A stretch of 27,223 nucleotides of DNA from a candidate division WOR-3 bacterium (GTDB lineage: Bacteria > SDB-A), in NCBI GenBank assembly GCA_016934535.1, contig JAFGSQ010000045.1, forward strand, positions 1-27,223. The letters run 5' to 3'. Made by a program: the position numbers and the translations under genes. Each line of letters starts with the position of its first letter. The first letter of the stretch is position 1. Below, piece by piece: positions 24,003 to 27,223 of the stretch. Under the pieces are notes generated by a model. The model was not told the origin of the DNA and searched no databases. It saw only the letters and a program-made list of their open reading frames with translations.

Positions 24003-24178
24003 GCTTGTATAGTTTAGATCCAAAAGGGGCACAGCCCTCATCGAAGAACTACGACTATGAAAGACTTGGGGAAGAGAGCATAAAATTTTTCAAGGGCAAA
24101 GAATATCGTCTCTGGTATGATTGTGTTATTGTATGATAAATCAGTTTCTTTTTGATATGTTACAACGGAATAATCTTT

Positions 24179-24652
24179 ATGAACCATGAGATACCAAAAG
24201 ACGCAAGGCTTGCTTCCCGCGTCATTCTCATCAATCCACAGGGGTCAATACTCTACTTGCGTGCAAAAGAGCCCGCAACAGAAAAAACGTTTTGGGTTAT
24301 GCCCGGCGGAGGTCTCAAATATGGTGAATCGTTTGAGGATGCGGCACGAAGAGAACTGAAAGAAGAGGCTGGATGCGGTTTTTCGCTGGGTCCATGCGTA
24401 TGGTTCAGATATCATAAATTTTTATGGAATGGCCGGCCGGCGGCGCAATACGAAAGATTTTTCGTCGCTTACACAGAATCGCCGGCGGTGGTTCCTGAAA
24501 AACAGGACAGCTACATTTTTGCACATCGTTGGTGGAAGATTGATGAATTGAAGGCTTCTGAAGAAGTGTTTGCCCCAAGGGCTGTTGCAGACCTTCTCCC
24601 CGGGATCTTAAAAGGCGATTACCCCACAGAACCCTTTGACTGCGGAGTATAG
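24179..24652 (+). CDS. Nudix hydrolase
   Basis: A 157-residue protein with a perfect Nudix box, G-x5-E-x7-REL-x-EE-x-G (GGLKYGESFEDAARRELKEEAG), which binds Mg2+ and cleaves nucleoside-diphosphate-linked substrates. The preceding strand RVILINPQGSILYLRAKEP and following RWWKIDELKASEEVFAPRAV are typical of the fold. The substrate cannot be told. I prefer ATG 24179 over the TTG at 24152, since family members begin close to the first strand and GGAA lies upstream. The neighbouring sequence downstream is a GNAT gene fragment. Confidence 0.88.
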   Translation: MNHEIPKDARLASRVILINPQGSILYLRAKEPATEKTFWVMPGGGLKYGESFEDAARRELKEEAGCGFSLGPCVWFRYHKFLWNGRPAAQYERFFVAYTESPAVVPEKQDSYIFAHRWWKIDELKASEEVFAPRAVADLLPGILKGDYPTEPFDCGV

Positions 24653-24672
24653 GTAAAGTTATAACGGAGTAA

Positions 24673-24885
24673 AGAAACAAGGGCATCGGCAATGAATTGG
24701 TAAAAATAATGATCCATGAGTTAGATCATATAAATTGTGTTGACTTGCCCAGCGATACTGGCGTCCAGCCCTTCAATGAAAAATTCGGCATGTTGAAGTC
24801 AAACGGGGAGGATTGCGATTTTCTCTTTAGAAGTTATATTGAAAATGCCATCAGCAAAGGAGGAGGTTTGTTTTGGATACAGTAA
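24673..24885 (+). pseudogene. C-terminal fragment of a GNAT acetyltransferase
   Basis: After an in-frame TAA (24670-24672) the frame reads RNKGIGNELVKIMIHELDHI, the acetyl-CoA-binding motif A with the R-x-x-G-x-G loop. It then continues CVDLPSDTGVQPFNEKFGM, the usual last strand and FYEKFGF element, and a degenerate tail. Everything N-terminal to motif A, at least 60-70 residues, is missing. Most probably a truncated gene. Its 3' end overlaps the SD and first codons of the HEAT-repeat gene at 24873. Confidence 0.6.
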
Positions 24886-25391
24886 AAGAAATATTGAAAT
24901 CTAATGTGAAACCGAAAGAAAAAATCTCTCTTTTGGCAGATAAAGCGAAAGAGGATAAAAATATTTTGGCTGAAATAGTCGAATATTCTGGTAAATGCAC
25001 GAACGCAGAAAAGGGAAATTGCATAGAAGTCATGGAGTATGTATCAAAAGACAAACCTGAACTCGTCATTCCCTATTTTAACTTCATCAAAGAAAACATT
25101 GATTTTAATGCGCCTAAAGTGAAATGGGAATGCGCAAGAGTAATCGGCAACCTCGCAGCCAAATATCCGGAAAAATCAGCGAAAGCAGTTGAGAAGCTTT
25201 TAGTTAACACAGAAGACAAAGGCACAATTGTCAGGTGGAGCGCCGCTTTCGCTTTGACTGAAATTGCCAGATCGAATCCAAAACTTCAAAAAAAGCTTGT
25301 TGAAAAATTCAAAGAGATCTTGGAAAAAGAAGCCAACAACGGTGTCAAAAATGTCTATATCAAAGCATTGAAAAGGATAAAAAATCAATAG
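24873..25391 (+). CDS. HEAT-repeat protein
   Basis: A 172-residue, lysine-rich, all-helical protein with HEAT-like helix pairs: PELVIPYFNFIKENIDF, then KVKWECARVIGNLAAKYPEK, VRWSAAFALTEIARSNPK and VYIKALKRIKNQ. Such small alpha-solenoids bind proteins or nucleic acids; the partner is unknown. The TTG start is supported by AGGAGG (24861-24866) exactly six bases upstream. A second HEAT protein with the same PHFN/FRWTA pattern lies at 25821, on the other side of a recombinase remnant. The gene is followed by a GC-rich hairpin (25414-25449). Confidence 0.8.
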   Translation: MDTVKEILKSNVKPKEKISLLADKAKEDKNILAEIVEYSGKCTNAEKGNCIEVMEYVSKDKPELVIPYFNFIKENIDFNAPKVKWECARVIGNLAAKYPEKSAKAVEKLLVNTEDKGTIVRWSAAFALTEIARSNPKLQKKLVEKFKEILEKEANNGVKNVYIKALKRIKNQ

Positions 25392-25413
25392 TCATTTTCA
25401 AATATTTTTTTTA

Positions 25414-25449
25414 CGCCATACCGCTGAGTGTTCTGAAGTCGCGGTGGCG
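25414..25449 (+). repeat. Bulged GC-rich hairpin after HEAT-repeat gene
   Basis: CGCCA-(TA)-CCGC (25414-25424) pairs with GCGG-TGGCG (25441-25449), giving nine base pairs with a two-base bulge and a 16-nt loop. No T-run follows, so it is not a standard terminator. It is compatible with a folded recombination site or a protein-binding hairpin next to the recombinase remnant. Confidence 0.45.
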
Positions 25450-25476
25450 GCGATAATCTTTATAAAATGCCTTGAT

Positions 25477-25505
25477 TTGACACCCCTTTTTTACTGATAT
25501 AAAAT
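25477..25505 (+). promoter_or_regulatory. Strong sigma70-type promoter before the recombinase remnant
   Basis: TTGACA (25477-25482), 17-bp spacer, TAAAAT (25500-25505). It is 25 bp upstream of the remnant ATG and faces the downstream one-gene units, so it could serve as a cassette promoter. Confidence 0.5.
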
Positions 25506-25529
25506 GATGAAAATCTCACAGAAGGGGAA

Positions 25530-25727
25530 ATGCAAGAACCTGTCTTTGTGATTAACCATTTCGCAAGTATGTTTATCCAAATAATTTTCCAAAATATTCT
25601 CGGCCATAAAAGTTCAAAGATGACTGAAATTTATACTCATATGATAACTCTGTTTATGGACAAGTTATCATTATATTATATATCCAATAATCTGTTTTCT
25701 GAGGAGGTTATCAACAACAATGATTGA
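25530..25727 (+). pseudogene. Tyrosine recombinase/integrase C-terminal remnant
   Basis: The core QNILGHKSSKMTEIYTHM is the box II region of tyrosine recombinases (LGH-x-S-x3-T-x-IY-TH), including the catalytic tyrosine in EIYTH. The preceding NHFASMF looks like the eroded H-S-F-A-T-H element; about eight residues usually found between them are missing, and the whole N-terminal and central catalytic region (first Arg, Lys, HxxR) is absent. The tail (KLSLYYISNNLFSEE) is unrelated. It cannot be active. In many FCB-group genomes this exact C-terminal type belongs to integron or Xer-like integrases that stand next to cassette arrays. Confidence 0.7.
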
Positions 25728-25739
25728 CCCAAAATATCA

Positions 25740-25775
25740 CTAACACCTTGTTATATATGGCCGTTAGCAGTAACC
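25740..25775 (+). repeat. Cassette-boundary-like site 1
   Basis: CTAAC (25740-25744) pairs with GTTAG (25763-25767), and CCGTTAGCAGTAACC (25761-25775) is the first of three related boundary motifs (see 26496 and 27122). TAACA-CCT-TGTTA (25741-25753) is an additional palindrome. It lies 12 bp after the recombinase remnant. Confidence 0.45.
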
Positions 25776-25820
25776 CTCAAACCAACTTGGCAAACAAGAA
25801 AGGAATAGAAAATAGAAAAA

Positions 25821-26375
25821 ATGAATACATGTATTGCTTTTGAAAAACTTAACTCAACAGACCCTAAGATAAAATATGGGTTTGCAAAAGAACTGCTCAA
25901 AATCGGAGCTGATTCTCCAGAGTTTTTGTATCCTCATTTTAATAAATTGACAGAATTACTCAAAAGTGAAAACAATATTTTCCGGTGGACTGCCATTGAC
26001 CTTTTAGGATATGTTTCCTCAATCGACACGGACAACAGAATAGACAAACTAATAGGTTCCTTATGGATGTTTCTTCACAGTGGACATCTGATTACTTGCA
26101 ATCACACCATTTTTACTCTTGGAAAAATTGCGGAAAACAAACCAAAACACCGAAAAATAATTATTGGCGAATTCTTGAAGGTTTCGAATGACAAATTTAA
26201 TACTGAAGAATGCAAAAACATTGCTATCGGAAAAATAATAGACGCATTAACTCCTTTGTTTCTTGAAATAAGGGACAACAAAACAGCGATCGGTTTTGTC
26301 AAAAAAGCAACTACAAATACAAGAAATTCAACAAAGAAAAAAGCGAACCAACTACTAAAAAAACTGAGAATGTAA
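25821..26375 (+). CDS. HEAT-repeat protein (second copy of the type)
   Basis: A 184-residue all-helical protein: FEKLNSTDPKIKYGFAKELL, then PEFLYPHFNKLTELL, NIFRWTAIDLLGYVSS, HTIFTLGKIAENKPKHRKI and AIGKIIDALTPLF are successive HEAT-like helices. The N-terminal start ATG has an A-rich leader with AAGAAAGGA about 18 bases upstream rather than a well-spaced SD. It is similar in kind, though not obviously a duplicate, to the HEAT protein at 24873. It forms a one-gene unit between boundary-like sites 1 and 2. Function unknown. Confidence 0.78.
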   Translation: MNTCIAFEKLNSTDPKIKYGFAKELLKIGADSPEFLYPHFNKLTELLKSENNIFRWTAIDLLGYVSSIDTDNRIDKLIGSLWMFLHSGHLITCNHTIFTLGKIAENKPKHRKIIIGEFLKVSNDKFNTEECKNIAIGKIIDALTPLFLEIRDNKTAIGFVKKATTNTRNSTKKKANQLLKKLRM

Positions 26376-26510
26376 ACAGCAGGTAAAATGATTTTATTCT
26401 GTTTCCTCTTATGGCTGACCGTCTTTACATCGCGCTAAACATTCCGCTTCGCTCCATTTTTTAGCGATCCTATACCAGCCACTGCAAATAGCCAACCCTT
26501 AGCGGTAATG
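26375..26510 (+). repeat. Cassette-boundary-like site 2 (attC-like folded spacer)
   Basis: It starts with AACAGCAGG (26375-26383) immediately at the stop codon and ends with CCCTTAGCGGTAATG (26496-26510). Between them is a nested hairpin: TGGCTG (26412-26417) with CAGCCA (26476-26481), inner CGCTAAA (26433-26439) with TTTAGCG (26460-26466). CGCTAA can also pair with TTAGCG at 26499-26504. The total of 136 bp is within the range of integron attC sites, but canonical R boxes are not perfect. Confidence 0.45.
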
Positions 26511-26562
26511 CGGGGCAATACAACGGAAAACAAAACTTAACAAATTTGGAAACAACAGAGAT

Positions 26563-27009
26563 ATGGTGAAAATAGAAAAAATTACCGAAAACAAGAAACA
26601 GTTCCTTGACTTATTGTTGTTGGCGGACGAGCAGGAAAATATGATTGACAAGTATTTGCCCAGTGGAGACCTGTTTGCTTTGTATGACGATGATTTAAAA
26701 AGTGTTTGCGTTGTAGTGCCTATTAATAGCGATATCTGCGAGTTGAAAAACATAGCGACATACGAAAAATATCAAGGCAAAGGATACGGTAAAGCATTGA
26801 TAAATTTCATTTGTGATTTCTTCAAAAACGACTACAAAACAATGCTTGTCGGGACAGGTGAAACTCCAGCAATCTTGTCTTTTTATGAAAATTGCGGATT
26901 TGAAAAGTCACATCGGGTAAAGAATTTTTTTACTGACAATTACGACCATCCTATGTTCGATGGTGACATACAACTTGTCGACATGATTTATCTTAAAAAG
27001 GATTTATAA
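26563..27009 (+). CDS. GNAT family N-acetyltransferase
   Basis: A 148-residue single GNAT domain: [30 protein letters not shown] carries the Q-G-K-G-Y-G acetyl-CoA-binding motif A, and [25 protein letters not shown] is motif B with the conserved Asn-to-Tyr region and FYE-GF signature. The C-terminus ([18 protein letters not shown]) matches a group of YkkB-like GNATs often named only as acetyltransferases. The substrate is unknown. The ATG follows AACAACAGAGAT, without a strong SD. It is the single gene between boundary-like sites 2 and 3. Confidence 0.87.
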   Translation: MVKIEKITENKKQFLDLLLLADEQENMIDKYLPSGDLFALYDDDLKSVCVVVPINSDICELKNIATYEKYQGKGYGKALINFICDFFKNDYKTMLVGTGETPAILSFYENCGFEKSHRVKNFFTDNYDHPMFDGDIQLVDMIYLKKDL

Positions 27010-27010
27010 G

Positions 27011-27136
27011 AATAGCAGGAATGAATTACAAACGAAATAAAAGAGCTGAACAGATAAGCACTACCGCTTTTGTGTGACTTGATAGGAAATCACCCGCAAT
27101 CCCGCACGGTAAAAACAATGACCGTTATAAGTTACC
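27011..27136 (+). repeat. Cassette-boundary-like site 3
   Basis: It begins with AATAGCAGG (27011-27019) right after the GNAT stop and ends with CCGTTATAAGTTACC (27122-27136). Inside, TACCG (27062-27066) pairs with CGGTA (27107-27111), enclosing GTGA (27074-27077) with TCAC (27090-27093). Order and spacing repeat those of site 2; overall length is 126 bp. Confidence 0.4.
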
Positions 27137-27149
27137 ACACAGAAAGCAA

Positions 27150-27184
27150 TTGACAAAGAGTATAACTGCAGTTATACTCTTTTT
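27150..27184 (+). promoter_or_regulatory. Antitoxin promoter with 28-bp perfect palindrome; apparent leaderless start
   Basis: TTGACA (27150-27155), 17-bp spacer, TATACT (27173-27178), then six bases to ATG 27185. A perfect 28-bp palindrome (27155-27182, centre CTGCAG) covers spacer and -10 box, a classical autorepression operator for a ribbon-helix-helix dimer. Confidence 0.7.
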
Positions 27185-27223
27185 ATGAAAACAGCTGTTT
27201 CTTTACCTGACAAGCTTTTTAAG
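27185..27223 (+). CDS. Ribbon-helix-helix antitoxin (MazE/ChpI-like), 5' end only
   Basis: Only the first 13 residues are in the window: MKTAVSLPDKLFK. This is the characteristic start of small RHH antitoxins of the MazE/ChpI type (MKTA[VI]S[LI]PD..F), in which the strand contacts operator DNA. The palindromic operator and promoter directly in front support the call. A MazF/PemK-type toxin would be expected just downstream, beyond the window edge. Confidence 0.65.
   Translation, partial: MKTAVSLPDKLFK

Noticed and set aside
24003-24136. Frame after the DUF3147 stop reading SLDPKGAQPSSKNYDYERLG and ending YRLWYDCVIV
   Set aside because: Composition looks coding, perhaps another gene remnant, but there is no start signal and no family match I can name.

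Overview
The window is AT-rich, tightly packed chromosomal DNA from an uncultured-type, probably anaerobic or microaerophilic bacterium. I see no rRNA, tRNA, CRISPR array or complete insertion sequence. One large secreted protein (12460-14964) ends in a type IX secretion (T9SS, Por) sorting domain, which points to the FCB superphylum or a neighbouring candidate phylum (Bacteroidota, Cloacimonadota, Marinimicrobia or WOR-3-like). TTG and GTG starts are common, and several genes have strong Shine-Dalgarno (SD) sequences. The lineage is an inference; no marker gene for it is present.

Layout. 93-6500 is one co-directional block: a kinesin-light-chain-type TPR protein that has lost the ATPase core of its family, a cyclophilin, a rubrerythrin-like diiron protein, a GNAT-YoaP protein, a shortened methyltransferase, a CGGC-domain protein and a GT-C membrane glycosyltransferase. 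A truncated radical SAM gene, a methyltransferase, a cupin and a small P-loop kinase follow (6547-9152). A minus-strand serine hydrolase has its signal peptide in a different frame (9179-10617). Next come an MbfA-like ferritin/VIT membrane protein, a secreted unknown, the T9SS cargo protein, a GNAT protein behind a structured leader, another secreted unknown, a minus-strand flavin-reductase-like protein, a membrane unknown overlapping a TfoX-N gene, and a HicAB toxin-antitoxin pair. The segment 20139-24652 holds a DUF3795 protein, a zinc-peptidase-like protein, an APH-type kinase, an exported MsrB-MsrA fusion, a DUF3147 membrane protein and a Nudix hydrolase.

From about 24.6 kb the sequence looks like an accessory or capture region: a GNAT fragment, a HEAT-repeat gene, the C-terminal remnant of a tyrosine recombinase, and three one-gene units (HEAT protein, GNAT, ribbon-helix-helix antitoxin start). 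The units are separated by spacers that share a boundary motif, roughly CCSTTAKMRGTWAYS, an AAYAGCAGG motif just after the stop codon, and nested hairpins. I read this as a degraded integron-like cassette array; it is the most interesting part of the window.

Themes. (1) Oxidative and iron stress: rubrerythrin-like protein, MbfA-like protein, exported MsrBA. (2) Small-molecule modification: several GNATs, methyltransferases, APH kinase, Nudix. (3) Gene decay: at least five genes are decapitated, internally deleted, truncated or frameshifted. (4) Two toxin-antitoxin-type genes share the same promoter geometry, TTGACA-17 bp-TATAnT followed only 6 nt later by ATG, with an inverted repeat in the promoter. 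That implies leaderless, autorepressed transcripts.
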